DNA of 64,000 nt from Bordetella flabilis (GTDB taxonomy: Bacteria; Pseudomonadota; Gammaproteobacteria; Burkholderiales; Burkholderiaceae_B): assembly GCF_001676725.1 (NCBI RefSeq), contig NZ_CP016172.1:310001-374000 (forward strand), in the 5' to 3' direction. Below the pieces are notes generated by a model. That model was not told the origin of the DNA. It saw only the letters and a list, made by a program, of their open reading frames with translations, and made no database searches. Made by a program: the position numbers and the translations under genes. This document shows positions 25,340 to 34,481 of this stretch, one piece after another. How positions within the stretch are numbered: the first letter of the stretch is position 1; every line of letters begins with the position of its first letter.

Positions 25340-26131
25340 TCACTTGATCGGTATGGCCTGGGCACCGCCGCCACCGCCGCCACCGCCACCGCCACCCGCG
25401 CCGGTTCCGCTGCCGTCAGGCCCGCTCATGCCGGGTTCGAGGCCGCCGCTGCCCCCGGTTTCGATCGGCGCCCGCCCGGGGCTGGAACCGCCAGTCGCCG
25501 GGGCATTGCCCGAACCGGATCCAGACAACCGCACCGCTTCCTCGCGGCTGATGATGTCGAACAGTTTAACCACCTTGGTCACCCCACTCAGGCCCGCCAC
25601 CGCATTGGCCGCGTATTCTCCTTCCGCCTGGGTTACTTTGCCCTGAAGGTAGACGACGCCTTTGTCGGTCGTCACGGAGATGGTGCCGGAGGGCACGAAC
25701 CGGGTGTTCAGCAGTTCGGTGCGGACCTTGGAGGTCAGCCAGGTGTCGTTCGAGCGCGTGCCGAAGCTGGCGATGGGGCCGACCGTGATCTGGTTGACGA
25801 CTTTCTTGACGTTTTCCACCCCGCGCGCAAGCGCCGTCGCCTGTTCCTTGGCCGCTTCGGTGGGCGCCTCGCCCGTCAACAGGACGACGCCTTCGTAGGA
25901 ACTCGCGCTGATCCGGGCGGAGTCGCCGAATTTCTGCGACGCCAGCCGCTCGACCTTGAAGCCGATGTTCGAGTCCTCCAGCTGGATGCCGGAGGTGCGC
26001 CGGTCGGTCACCACCACCGCGGCGCCCGCCGCCGCGCCGCCCACCACCACGGGCGCGCAGGCGGATAGCAGCACCGGCACGGTCAGGGCGATGGCCAGCG
26101 GTACAGCGAACAATCGGGTTCTGGATGTCAT
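25340..26131 (-). CDS. dolP: BON-domain lipoprotein, DolP (YraP)-like
   Basis: This 263-residue outer-membrane lipoprotein begins with a signal peptide whose lipobox is LLSAC (Cys near 25). Two BON domains follow: IGFKVERLASQKFGDSARISASSYEGVVLLTGE and TSKVRTELL...SVTTDKGVVYLQGKV. DolP supports outer-membrane integrity. The protein is about 70 residues longer than E. coli DolP (191 aa). The extra tail is Gly/Ser/Pro-rich and includes eleven consecutive Gly near the C-terminus, encoded by a GCC/ACC repeat. The start ATG overlaps the stop of the SIS-domain gene (ATGA), so diaA-dolP are coupled as in enterobacteria. Confidence 0.86.
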   Translation of the reverse strand: MTSRTRLFAVPLAIALTVPVLLSACAPVVVGGAAAGAAVVVTDRRTSGIQLEDSNIGFKVERLASQKFGDSARISASSYEGVVLLTGEAPTEAAKEQATALARGVENVKKVVNQITVGPIASFGTRSNDTWLTSKVRTELLNTRFVPSGTISVTTDKGVVYLQGKVTQAEGEYAANAVAGLSGVTKVVKLFDIISREEAVRLSGSGSGNAPATGGSSPGRAPIETGGSGGLEPGMSGPDGSGTGAGGGGGGGGGGGAQAIPIK

Positions 26132-26724
26132 TCGGGGTCTCCCAGCAATAAGGCGTCGATACCGTCGCACAGTGCATGCAGCAGCAGAATATGGATTTCC
26201 TGGATCCGCATGGTGCGGTCGCTCGGCACGCAGAGATGGACGTCGTGGGGCGTCATGAGTTCCCCCAGCACGCCGCCGCCCTTGCCGGTCAACGCGATGA
26301 CGTGCATCTCGCGCTCCTGTGCGGCCTGGACCGCCCGCACCACGTTGGGCGAATTGCCGCTCGTGGAAATCGCCACCAACGCGTCGCCGTGCTGTCCCAA
26401 TGCATTGACCTGGCGTTCGAAGACTTCGTCATAGCCGTAGTCATTGCCGACCGCCGTCAGGATGGCCGTGTCGGTGTTCAGCGCGACGGCCGCCAGGGGC
26501 AGCCGTTCCCGTTCGAAGCGTCCGACCAGTTCGGCCACGAAATGCTGCGCGTCGGCTGCCGATCCGCCATTGCCGCAGGCCAGTATCTTGCCGTTGCTGG
26601 ACAGCACGCCGAACAGCATGTCCACCGCGACCGCGAGCGGTTCGGCCAATGTGTCGCGGGCGGCCTGTTGGGTGGCGATCGCCGTGTTGAAGTGCGACAC
26701 CATGCGGGTCTTCATTTCCATCAT
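26128..26724 (-). CDS. diaA: SIS-domain protein, DiaA/GmhA-like
   Basis: This is a 198-residue SIS-fold protein. NGKILACGNGGSAADAQHFVAEL (from residue 43) and the ISTSGNSPNVV loop near 115 mark the phosphosugar isomerase superfamily. Position between yraN and dolP identifies it as DiaA, which in E. coli binds DnaA and times initiation, rather than the heptose enzyme GmhA. Sequence alone cannot fully separate the two. Three ATG codons cluster at the start (26724, 26721, 26715), and I use the first. It begins 8 bases after yraN ends. Confidence 0.83.
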   Translation of the reverse strand: MMEMKTRMVSHFNTAIATQQAARDTLAEPLAVAVDMLFGVLSSNGKILACGNGGSAADAQHFVAELVGRFERERLPLAAVALNTDTAILTAVGNDYGYDEVFERQVNALGQHGDALVAISTSGNSPNVVRAVQAAQEREMHVIALTGKGGGVLGELMTPHDVHLCVPSDRTMRIQEIHILLLHALCDGIDALLLGDPE

Positions 26725-26732
26725 GGCGCGGA

Positions 26733-27263
26733 TTATCTCATGGGGTCGATGCCGCCGAAGGCATGCCGTAGCCAGACCGGGCCGTCCGCTTCGAAGGCCA
26801 CCACGTCGAACCGCACCCTGGGCAAGCGTCCCTGCCAATGGCGCGTCGCAAGGCCGGGCAGCAGGCAGGCGGCGGCGCGCGCCAGGCGCCGCTGCTTGGG
26901 GCGGTCCACACTGGCCGCGGCGCCGCCGTAGCGCCTGCCCGCGCGGGCCCGGACCTCGACCAGGACCAGGATATCTCCGTCGCGCAGGGCCAGGTCGATC
27001 TCCCCGGCCCGGCAGCGCAGGTTGCACGCCAGGGGTTGCAGGCCGGCGTCCACCAGCAAGGACAGCGCGCGGTCTTCGTAGGCGGCGCCGCGCCGCTGGG
27101 CCGCGGACTGCCGGAGTGCATCGGCGGGGGCCGCGGCATGGGCCACGCGCGCCGCCCGTTCATCCCCGGCGCTCTCGCGGCGTGCGCGTCGGCGCGCGCG
27201 GGCACGTGCGGACTGCGCGCGGCGGGCCAGTTCGAACAGCAGGGCGGGCGTATCGTCGGCCAT
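26733..27263 (-). CDS. yraN: UPF0102 family protein YraN
   Basis: This 176-residue protein has an endonuclease-like fold. [13 protein letters not shown] (near residue 58), [23 protein letters not shown] with the D-E-K-type core, and [10 protein letters not shown] match YraN. The first about 55 residues are an Arg/Ala-rich extension not seen in the 120-residue family standard. The real start might therefore lie further in, but no better-placed ATG is present. It is divergent from rsmI, with only 60 bases between the two starts. Function is unproven; the fold suggests DNA processing. Confidence 0.82.
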   Translation of the reverse strand: MADDTPALLFELARRAQSARARARRRARRESAGDERAARVAHAAAPADALRQSAAQRRGAAYEDRALSLLVDAGLQPLACNLRCRAGEIDLALRDGDILVLVEVRARAGRRYGGAAASVDRPKQRRLARAAACLLPGLATRHWQGRLPRVRFDVVAFEADGPVWLRHAFGGIDPMR

Positions 27264-27323
27264 GGCGGCGGGACCGGGGATAAGCCACTACACTGACATG
27301 GTTTGCTTTCACCTTTTTCCCCA

Positions 27324-28334
27324 ATGAACGAAAACGTCGCATCGCCGGCGGGCCGCGAGGCGTGGCGCCGCGTCGCCGAGCGCGTCGCCGCCCAGCATTG
27401 GCCGGCCGCCACCCTGTATGTCGTCGCGACGCCCATCGGCAACCTGGGCGACCTGGGGCTGCGCGCCTGCGAGGCGCTCACGCGGGCCGACGTCATCGCC
27501 GCCGAGGACACCCGCGAAAGCCGCAACCTGCTGGACGCCTGGGGTATCGCCACGCCCTTGATCGCCGCGCACCGGCACAACGAGGCCGCCGCCGCCCAGG
27601 CCATCTGCGAGCGCCTGGCCCAGGGCCAGCGCGTGGCGCTGATATCGGATGCCGGCGCACCGGCGGTCAGCGATCCGGGCGCGCGCATCGTGCGCGCCGT
27701 GCGGCAGGCCGGCTACACCGTGGTGCCCGTGCCCGGCGCCAGCGCGGTGATCACCGCCCTGATGGGAAGCGGCGTCACCTCCGATGAAAACCCGGCCTAC
27801 GCGTTCGCCGGTTTTCCGCCCCCCAAGTCGGCCGCGCGGCAACGCTGGCTGGCGCAATGGTGCGGGCTGGCGGCGCCGGTGGTGATGTTCGAATCGCCGC
27901 ACCGCGTGGCGGCCACGCTGGCCGACATGCTGGCGGTGTGCGGGCCGCAGCGCGATGTGACCATTGCGCGCGAGCTGACCAAGCGCTTCGAGGAGATCGC
28001 CACGCTGCCCCTGGCGCAAGCCCGGGAATGGCTGCAGGCGCAGCCGCACCGCACGCAGGGCGAGTTCGTGCTGATCGCCCATGCCGCGCCGGCCGCCGAA
28101 AGCGGCGACGCCATGGACCCCGCCACCGACGCCCTGCTGGACGCCTTGCTCGATGCGGTGTCGGTACGCGACGCGGCGCGCATCGCATCGCGCGTCAGCG
28201 GACTGCCGCGCGACGTGCTGTATGCGCGCGCGCTGGCGCGCAAGAACCCGGATGCGGCGTCCGGCGCGCCGGCGCGCCCCGATGCTTCCACGCAAGCCGG
28301 CCCGCAGTCGGCCGTGCGGGACGGCGGGACATGA
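27324..28334 (+). CDS. rsmI: 16S rRNA (cytidine1402-2'-O)-methyltransferase RsmI
   Basis: This 336-residue SAM-dependent tetrapyrrole-methylase-fold enzyme modifies C1402 in the ribosomal P site. LYVVATPIGNLGDLGLRACEAL (near residue 32), EDTRESRNLLDAWG, SDAGAPAVSDPG and PVPGASAVITALMGSG are diagnostic. The ATG at 27324 has no strong Shine-Dalgarno, but upstream codons in frame (from 27303) are not family-like. Its stop overlaps the start of the methylguanine methyltransferase gene (ATGA). The divergent neighbour yraN replaces the usual rsmI-lpoA-yraN order; lpoA is missing here. Confidence 0.92.
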   Translation: MNENVASPAGREAWRRVAERVAAQHWPAATLYVVATPIGNLGDLGLRACEALTRADVIAAEDTRESRNLLDAWGIATPLIAAHRHNEAAAAQAICERLAQGQRVALISDAGAPAVSDPGARIVRAVRQAGYTVVPVPGASAVITALMGSGVTSDENPAYAFAGFPPPKSAARQRWLAQWCGLAAPVVMFESPHRVAATLADMLAVCGPQRDVTIARELTKRFEEIATLPLAQAREWLQAQPHRTQGEFVLIAHAAPAAESGDAMDPATDALLDALLDAVSVRDAARIASRVSGLPRDVLYARALARKNPDAASGAPARPDASTQAGPQSAVRDGGT

Positions 28335-28981
28335 CACCGGCATCCCAGCGCATCGTCGAAACGCCCCTGGGCCGCATGCTGTTGCGAGCCCGGGGCGGCG
28401 CGCTGACCGGCGCCTGGTTCCTGGACCAGGCGGATTGCCCGGCCGGGCCGGCCGACGACACGGATGCGGACAGGAAGGCATGCTGCGACAGGCCGCGGGC
28501 CTCCTTGGCGGCCAGCCAGCGGGCGATGCCGCCCGATGCCTACGGCGACACCTCGGCGCCGGATCGACAGGCCGAAGGGACCGTCCTGGACCAGGCCGCG
28601 CTCGAGCTGGCGGAGTATTTCGACGGCCGGCGGCGGGCGTTTTCGCTGGCGATGGCCACGCGGGGCACGCCCTTCCAGCGGCGGGTATGGGATGCCTTGC
28701 GCGACGTGCCCTTCGGCGCCCTGGAAAGCTATGGCGCGCTGGCCGGCCGCTGCGCGCAGATCGCGGCCGTGCGCGCCGTCGCCCAGGCGGTCGGACGCAA
28801 CCCGATATCCATCTTCATTCCGTGTCACCGCATCGTCGGCAGCGACAGTGCGCTGACCGGTTTCGGCGGCGGCCTGGCCCGCAAGCAGGCGCTGCTGGCG
28901 CTGGAAGGGCACGCCTACGCCACCCCGGCCCGCGATGCCCGGCGCGCCAACGCCGATTCACGGCAAGGCACGCTCTGGTGA
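28331..28981 (+). CDS. ogt: Methylated-DNA--[protein]-cysteine S-methyltransferase
   Basis: This 216-residue suicide repair protein removes alkyl groups from O6-methylguanine. The acceptor motif PCHRIVGSDSALTGFGGG near residue 161 contains the active Cys, and GTPFQRRVWDALRDVPFG is the helix-turn-helix region. An unusual hydrophilic insertion of about 45 residues (between WFLDQADCPAG and LDQAALELAEYF) lengthens the N-terminal domain beyond the 160-175 usual in Ogt. Translation is probably coupled to rsmI by the 4-base overlap. Confidence 0.87.
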   Translation: MTPASQRIVETPLGRMLLRARGGALTGAWFLDQADCPAGPADDTDADRKACCDRPRASLAASQRAMPPDAYGDTSAPDRQAEGTVLDQAALELAEYFDGRRRAFSLAMATRGTPFQRRVWDALRDVPFGALESYGALAGRCAQIAAVRAVAQAVGRNPISIFIPCHRIVGSDSALTGFGGGLARKQALLALEGHAYATPARDARRANADSRQGTLW

Positions 28982-29162
28982 TGCGGGACGGTGTCGCGGC
29001 GCGGCATTGCCCGCGCGCATTACCGGGGGCATTACCGGGCGCGTCGCCGGCGGGATTGCCGGTCGCCTCCTTGCGCGACGCCGGTGGCCGGCGCCGCCGG
29101 ACCTCAGCGGATAACGCCAGTGCTTACTGGTTGACGCCACCGGGTGGCGCTACCTGGCGGTG

Positions 29163-30230
29163 TTACTGGGTCGCGATGCTGGGAAGTATGCCGGTACGGT
29201 CGGCCACCGCCTGGACCGCCGACATCGCGGCATTGCGGTCGGCATACGGGCCGACCCGCACGCGGTAGTACGCACCGGACTGCTCTACAGTGGCCGGCGG
29301 AACCCCCATCGCGGACAACTGTGCGTTGACGCGCGAGGCCAGCGATTGTGCATTGGCGGGCATGCTGAAGGCGCCCAGTTGCAGGTAGACCGTGCCGCCG
29401 GCCGCTCCCGCAGGCGGCGCGGACACCGGGGCCGGCGCCGCCAGCGGCGTGCCGGTTTCCAAGGGCAGCGGCGTGGTCCTGCCCGGCGTCCCCGGCGCGG
29501 CGCCGGCTTGTGGCAAGGTGTTCAAGGCGGCCGCGCCGGAAGATGCGACCGGCGCCGCCGCCACGGCTGGCGGCGCGGACACGGGCAGGGCCGTCGGTGC
29601 ACCGGCCTCGGTGGAAGCGGCTACGGGCTGTGCGGCCGCGGCGGCCGTGCTGCCGCTGTTGCGCTCCGCCACCATGCGCCGGATCTCGTCAGGCAGGATG
29701 CGTTGCACCGTGACCTGGCCGCTTCCGGGTCCCAGTATCCCCAGCTTGTACGCCGCCACATAGGAAAGATCCATGATGCGGTTGTCATGGAACGGCCCGC
29801 GATCGTTGACGCGGACGATGATGGTGCGCCCGTTGATGGCGCTGGTCACGCGCGCGTAGCTCGGGATCGGCAAGGTGGGATGCGCGGCCGTCATCGCATA
29901 CATGTTGTACGGCTCGCCGATGGACGTGGAATTGCCATGGAATTTCTTGCCGTACCACGAGGCGATGCCGCGCTGCGTGTACGGCCGATCGCTGGTGTCG
30001 GGTACGTAGCGCTTGCCGAACACCACATAGGGCCTGTTGGCGCCGCTCGCCAGCGGTTCGATGCGGGGCTCGGCATCCGGCACCGCGTCCAGGTTGGACG
30101 GCGGATTCGCGTCGGGGCCGTCGTCCTTGTAATAGCCGCCGCGCTTGCGTCCGCCGGTACTGGAACAACCCGCGACCACCGCGACCAGCAAAGCGATGAC
30201 CAGTAGATTGCGCAGGTGCCGGAAATTCAT
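29163..30230 (-). CDS. rlpA: Septal-ring lytic transglycosylase RlpA (lipoprotein, SPOR domain)
   Basis: This is a 355-residue lipoprotein with lipobox VVAGC (Cys near 22). The double-psi barrel domain contains GIASWYGKKFHGNSTSIGE (near residue 88) with the catalytic-type Glu, and RTIIVRVNDRGPF (near 134). After a long Ala/Pro linker, a C-terminal SPOR domain (GTVYLQLGAFSMPANA to the end) binds denuded glycan at the septum. RlpA cleaves peptide-free glycan strands during daughter-cell separation. It starts within the stop of rapZ (ATGA), an unusual partner for a cell-wall gene. Confidence 0.9.
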   Translation of the reverse strand: MNFRHLRNLLVIALLVAVVAGCSSTGGRKRGGYYKDDGPDANPPSNLDAVPDAEPRIEPLASGANRPYVVFGKRYVPDTSDRPYTQRGIASWYGKKFHGNSTSIGEPYNMYAMTAAHPTLPIPSYARVTSAINGRTIIVRVNDRGPFHDNRIMDLSYVAAYKLGILGPGSGQVTVQRILPDEIRRMVAERNSGSTAAAAAQPVAASTEAGAPTALPVSAPPAVAAAPVASSGAAALNTLPQAGAAPGTPGRTTPLPLETGTPLAAPAPVSAPPAGAAGGTVYLQLGAFSMPANAQSLASRVNAQLSAMGVPPATVEQSGAYYRVRVGPYADRNAAMSAVQAVADRTGILPSIATQ

Positions 30231-31105
30231 GCCTGTTCTTCGGGGAGTTGGGTGCGGTGTCGGACCAGCAAGGGTTTGTGATCGGCGAAGCGCTGCGCCA
30301 ACTGCTCCACGACATAGACCGAACGGTGCTGGCCGCCGGTGCAGCCGATAGCCACCGTCAGGTAGCTGCGCGTGTCTTCCATGTAGCGCGGCAGCCATTT
30401 GCGGATGAAGCCGGTGATGTCGTCGATCAATTGGCGCACGGCGTCGAAGCCGGCCAGATACGCAGCCACGGGCGCGTCGCGCCCGGTCAGCGGCCGCAGC
30501 ACGGGGTCGTAGTACGGGTTGGGCAGGCAGCGCACGTCGAAGACCAGGTCCGCGTCACGCGGGACGCCGCGCTTGTAGGCGAACGATTCGAAGGTCAGCA
30601 CGATGGCCTGGCGGTCGGCCTGCACCAGGTCCCGGATCCACGCCCGCAGCTGTCCGGGGGTCAGCTCGGAGGTATCGATGACGTGTTCCTGGTCGCGCAG
30701 CGGCGCCAGCAGTTCGCGCTCCACGCCGATGCAATCCAGCAGCGAGGCAGGCTTGCCGCTGCGCTGCAGGCGATCGGTCAGGGGATGGCGGCGCCGGGAT
30801 TCGGAATAGCGCTGCACCAGGGTATTGGTATCGGCGTCCAGGAATACGACGCGCATGCGGGTGCCCATGGCGCGCAGCGAGGCGATGGCCGCAGGCAGTT
30901 CGGCCAGCTCGCCGGGGGACCGCACGTCGATGGCGACCGCCACGCGGTGCGTGTCATCGCTGCGGGCGCTGGCGATGAAGTCCGCCAGGAAACGGACGGG
31001 CAGATTATCGACACAGGTATAGCCGGAGTCCTCCAGCAGCCGCAGGGCGACGGATTTGCCGGAGCCGGAAATGCCGGTGATCAGGACGACGCTCAACATG
31101 GGCAT
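30227..31105 (-). CDS. rapZ: RNase adapter protein RapZ
   Basis: This is a 292-residue P-loop protein. The Walker A GISGSGKS is near residue 11, and DSGYTCVDNLPVRFLADF, RRRHPLTD and the C-terminal IGCTGGQHRSVYVVEQL (near residue 251) are RapZ signatures. In enterobacteria RapZ senses glucosamine-6-phosphate and targets the sRNA GlmZ for decay; whether that circuit exists in betaproteobacteria is not established. Start is either 31105 or 31099 (MPMLSVV or MLSVV). It is normally next to hprK, but here two cytochrome genes on the opposite strand separate them. Confidence 0.92.
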   Translation of the reverse strand: MPMLSVVLITGISGSGKSVALRLLEDSGYTCVDNLPVRFLADFIASARSDDTHRVAVAIDVRSPGELAELPAAIASLRAMGTRMRVVFLDADTNTLVQRYSESRRRHPLTDRLQRSGKPASLLDCIGVERELLAPLRDQEHVIDTSELTPGQLRAWIRDLVQADRQAIVLTFESFAYKRGVPRDADLVFDVRCLPNPYYDPVLRPLTGRDAPVAAYLAGFDAVRQLIDDITGFIRKWLPRYMEDTRSYLTVAIGCTGGQHRSVYVVEQLAQRFADHKPLLVRHRTQLPEEQA

Positions 31106-31277
31106 GATTGTGCACGATTTCCGTGGCGCTTGCGCCGGCGCCGCCCGCTGATATGCCCGTAAACCGTGCAACTGCCCCTGTTCCTGACGGCATCCGTGGT
31201 CTACGCTTGCACCTGTTCCCCCGGGTTCTGCCCATGCCGCATCGGCATCGGCGCGCCGGACCACCCGACACGCCGCC

Positions 31278-32033
31278 ATGACCGTTCGCTTTCACACCGT
31301 TTTTTCCACGCCGCGTTTCCGCCATGGCCGCGCAGCATGCGCGGCGCTGCTGCTCGCCGCCGCCGCGGCGTTGCCGGCGGCGCGTGCGCAGGCGCCTGCG
31401 CCCCTGGAGCCGGGCACCATGCGTGCCCGCCTTGCGGCCTGTACGGCCTGCCACGGGGAACAGGGCCGCGCCGGTCCGGACGGCTACTACCCGCGCCTGG
31501 CGGGCAAGCCACGCGACTATCTCTATCATCAGCTGCAGAATTTCCGCGACGGACGGCGCCAGTATCCGCCCATGTCGCATCTGCTGCGCAACCTGCCCGA
31601 TCCCTATCTGCGCGAGATCGCCGACTGGTTCGCCGGCCAGCATGCGCCGTATCCCGCGCCGGCGCGTGCCGACGTCGCGCCGGCCACGCTGGAACGCGGC
31701 CGCCTGCTCACCGTGAGCGGCGACCCGGGGCGCGGCGTCCCGGCTTGCACGGCATGCCACGGCGCCGGCCTGGATGGGCTGGCGCCCGGAATACCCGGCC
31801 TGCTGGGCTTGCCGCGCGACTACCTGCTGGCGCAGATCGGCAGTTGGAGAAGCGGCACCCGGCGCGCGCACGAACCCGATTGCATGGCGCAGGTGGCGCG
31901 CCAGCTCACGCCGGAAGACATCGGCGCGGTGGCGGCATGGCTGTCCTCCCAGCCGGTCCCGCAGCCGTATCAGCCTAACCCCGCCGGCTCCATTTCGCTG
32001 CCCACCGCATGCGGCAGCCAGACCCAGGAATAG
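31278..32033 (+). CDS. Dihaem cytochrome c, c4-like
   Basis: This 251-residue periplasmic cytochrome has a long basic-start signal peptide ending near ARAQA (residue about 38). Two haem sites CTACHGEQGRAG (near 55) and CTACHGAGLDG (near 156) sit in two similar domains, each with a downstream Met (PPMSHLL, PDCMAQV) as likely sixth ligand. The two-domain arrangement is that of cytochrome c4. It is followed after 10 bases by a trihaem cytochrome, so the two form an operon. It probably passes electrons to a cbb3-type or other terminal oxidase. Confidence 0.84.
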   Translation: MTVRFHTVFSTPRFRHGRAACAALLLAAAAALPAARAQAPAPLEPGTMRARLAACTACHGEQGRAGPDGYYPRLAGKPRDYLYHQLQNFRDGRRQYPPMSHLLRNLPDPYLREIADWFAGQHAPYPAPARADVAPATLERGRLLTVSGDPGRGVPACTACHGAGLDGLAPGIPGLLGLPRDYLLAQIGSWRSGTRRAHEPDCMAQVARQLTPEDIGAVAAWLSSQPVPQPYQPNPAGSISLPTACGSQTQE

Positions 32034-32043
32034 CGCGACACCG

Positions 32044-33405
32044 ATGCCCATTTCTTCATCGTCCGAACCTATCCGACGCCGCCCATCGGCGTGGCGCCGG
32101 GTCTCGCAGGCGGTCGTCGTGCTGCTCGCCATCGCGATCGCCGCGCTCGCCGTCCTCGCATGGCTGGGCTACCGCGACGACTCCTCCACGGGCCCGCGCG
32201 AGGCCGTCGGCGACCCGGCGCAGCAGGTCGCGTACGGCGCCTACCTGGCCAAGGTGGGCGACTGCATGGCCTGCCACACGGCGCCCGGAAGCAAGCCCTA
32301 CGCCGGCGGCGCGGCCATCCCGACGCCTTTCGGCACCTTCTATGGGCCCAACATCACGGCCGATGCCGCCACGGGTATCGGCAACTGGACGGCGGATGAC
32401 TTCTGGCGCGCGCTGCACCAGGGCAAGGGGCCTTCAGGCACGCTGCTCTACCCGGCGTTTCCCTATACCGAGTACACCCGCATCACCCGCGCGGACGCCG
32501 ACGCGCTGTATGCCTACCTGCGGAGCATTCCGCCCGTCACCCAGCCGAGCCGGCCCCACGAACTGGACTTTCCCTATGGCTGGCGGCCTTTGCTGGCGTT
32601 GTGGCGCGGGCTGTACTTCAAGCCAGGGGTACATGCAGATGCCCGGGCCGCCGTGCCTGCGTTCGCCGCCGCCGATGCCGTCGTGCCCGACCGCCCGGCG
32701 CTGATCGCGCGGGGCCGGTACCTGGTCGACGGGCTGGGTCATTGCGTTGCCTGCCACGCCCCCCGCAATGCGCTGGGCGCCACGGCGCAGGAAGCGGGCT
32801 TGCCGGGCGGCGATATCGCCGGCCTGGGGTGGTATGCACCCGCGCTGGATGGCGCGGCGCGAACCGGCCTGGGCGGCTGGTCCGAGGACGACATCGTCAT
32901 GCTGTTGAAGACGGGCACCGGCCGGCATGGCGCGGCGGCGGGCCCGATGGCGGAAGTGGTCGTCGGCAGCACCCAATACCTGTCCGATGTGGATGCGCAG
33001 GCCATCGCGGCCTACCTGAAGACCATCCCGGCCCCGTCAACCGGGGATGCGCCCGTGGTCCGCGCGGCAGGCGGTATGCGGCGCGGCGCCGCGCTATACG
33101 AGCAGCACTGCGCGCAATGCCATGGCGCGGAGGGCCAGGGCCGTGGCCGCGACTGGCCGCCGCTGGCGGGCAACATCGGCGTGGTGGCGCCGTATCCCGG
33201 CAATGCCATCCAAATGGTGCTGGCAGGCGGGTTCGCGCCCGCCACCGCCGCCAATCCACAGCCGCACGGCATGCCGCCCTTCGGCCAGGTGCTCAGCGAC
33301 GACGATGTGGCGGCGGTCGTGACCTATATCCGCAACAGTTGGGGCAACGCCGCGGGCGGCGTGACGTCCTTGCAGGTGAAGCAGGCCCGCGCAGTGGGCG
33401 GATAG
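32044..33405 (+). CDS. Trihaem cytochrome c subunit of a membrane dehydrogenase (AdhB/GadH type)
   Basis: This 453-residue protein has an N-terminal membrane anchor (AVVVLLAIAIAALAVLAWLG near residue 22) and three haem c sites: CMACH near 76, CVACH near 236 and CAQCH near 357. GPNITADAATGIGNWTADDFWRALHQG is typical of the cytochrome subunit of alcohol, gluconate and sorbitol dehydrogenases. No flavin or PQQ dehydrogenase gene lies beside it, so its catalytic partner is elsewhere or it acts as a general quinol-side conduit together with the c4-like protein. Confidence 0.85.
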   Translation: MPISSSSEPIRRRPSAWRRVSQAVVVLLAIAIAALAVLAWLGYRDDSSTGPREAVGDPAQQVAYGAYLAKVGDCMACHTAPGSKPYAGGAAIPTPFGTFYGPNITADAATGIGNWTADDFWRALHQGKGPSGTLLYPAFPYTEYTRITRADADALYAYLRSIPPVTQPSRPHELDFPYGWRPLLALWRGLYFKPGVHADARAAVPAFAAADAVVPDRPALIARGRYLVDGLGHCVACHAPRNALGATAQEAGLPGGDIAGLGWYAPALDGAARTGLGGWSEDDIVMLLKTGTGRHGAAAGPMAEVVVGSTQYLSDVDAQAIAAYLKTIPAPSTGDAPVVRAAGGMRRGAALYEQHCAQCHGAEGQGRGRDWPPLAGNIGVVAPYPGNAIQMVLAGGFAPATAANPQPHGMPPFGQVLSDDDVAAVVTYIRNSWGNAAGGVTSLQVKQARAVGG

Positions 33406-33541
33406 GCGCGGTCCACACAGCAAGGGGGCATCCCGTTGGACATCGCGCGCGACAACGCGGCGGGGGCATGCCGCAGCGCCGCGCGCCGTGTTGAGCGCCG
33501 GCCGCCATTCGTCGTGCCGCCGTGCTCGCTGGCGGCAGCGC

Positions 33542-34468
33542 CTATTTACTGTTCTGCAGGATCGCCATTGCCTGGCGTTCCATGAATTCGCCCAGCGTAT
33601 CGATGCCGCGCAGCTTCAGGATCGTGTTGCGCACCGCCGCTTCCACCAGCACGGCCAGGTTGCGGCCCGCGGCCACCTGCAGCATCACCTTGCGGATGGG
33701 CAGTCCCAGCATGTCCTGCGTGATGTCCTGCAAGGGGAGGCGTTCGAACTTGTCCTGCGCCGTGGCGCGCACCAGGTGCACGATCAGCTTCAGGCGCATC
33801 TTGCGACGCACCGAGGTCTCGCCGAATATCGTGCGGATATCGAGCAGGCCGAGTCCGCGCACCTCCAGCAGATTCTGCAGCAGCGACGGGCAATGGCCTT
33901 CGATCATGTTGGGCGCGGTGCGCGACAACTCGACGGCGTCGTCCGCCACCAGGCCGTGCCCGCGCGAAATCAACTCCAGCGCCAGCTCGCTCTTGCCCAG
34001 GCCGGATTCGCCGGTGATGAGCACGCCCAGCCCCAGCACGTCCAGGAAGACGCCATGGACGGTGGTGGTCGGTGCGAGCTTCTTGCCCAGGTAGATGCGC
34101 AGCAGGTCGATCAACTGCGCCGCCGCGACGGGCGTGCTCAGCAGGGGCACCTGGTGCTGGTCGCACTGGTCGATCAGGTCCTGCGGTGCGGTCAGGCCGT
34201 CGGCCAGCAGGATGGCGGGCACGCCCCCGATGAGCAGCTCGTCCATGTGGTGCATGCGGCGCCGCAGGTCGAAGCGCGTGTAGTAGGCCAGTTCCTCCTG
34301 GCCGAACACCTGGATGCGCGAGGGGTGGATCAGGTTCAGGTGACCGACCAGGTCGGCTGCGGCCATGCCGTCATCCGGAACGATACGGTCCGCCGCGCCT
34401 TGTCCCGCGATCCAGTTGAAGGGGATTTTGTCGGCGTTGTCGTCGACCAGTTCCTGCACGGTAAGCAT
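33542..34468 (-). CDS. hprK: HPr kinase/phosphorylase
   Basis: This 308-residue enzyme phosphorylates HPr at serine and reverses it. The Walker [16 protein letters not shown] is near residue 153, LVADDAVEL near 175, and the signature [27 protein letters not shown] stretch near 190 followed by [10 protein letters not shown]. It lies 13 bases downstream of ptsN, forming the regulatory part of a PTS-like system without sugar permeases. HPr and enzyme I genes are not in the window. In this lineage the system links phosphotransfer to nitrogen or carbon regulation and virulence in ways not readable here. Confidence 0.93.
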   Translation of the reverse strand: MLTVQELVDDNADKIPFNWIAGQGAADRIVPDDGMAAADLVGHLNLIHPSRIQVFGQEELAYYTRFDLRRRMHHMDELLIGGVPAILLADGLTAPQDLIDQCDQHQVPLLSTPVAAAQLIDLLRIYLGKKLAPTTTVHGVFLDVLGLGVLITGESGLGKSELALELISRGHGLVADDAVELSRTAPNMIEGHCPSLLQNLLEVRGLGLLDIRTIFGETSVRRKMRLKLIVHLVRATAQDKFERLPLQDITQDMLGLPIRKVMLQVAAGRNLAVLVEAAVRNTILKLRGIDTLGEFMERQAMAILQNSK

Positions 34469-34481
34469 GGCGATGGAGGAA

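Noticed and set aside
29010..29160. Short GCATTACCGGG repeats and a CGCCAC/GTGGCG hairpin after ogt
   Set aside because: The two short repeats and the six-pair stem are within what a GC-rich spacer produces by chance, and there is no T-run.
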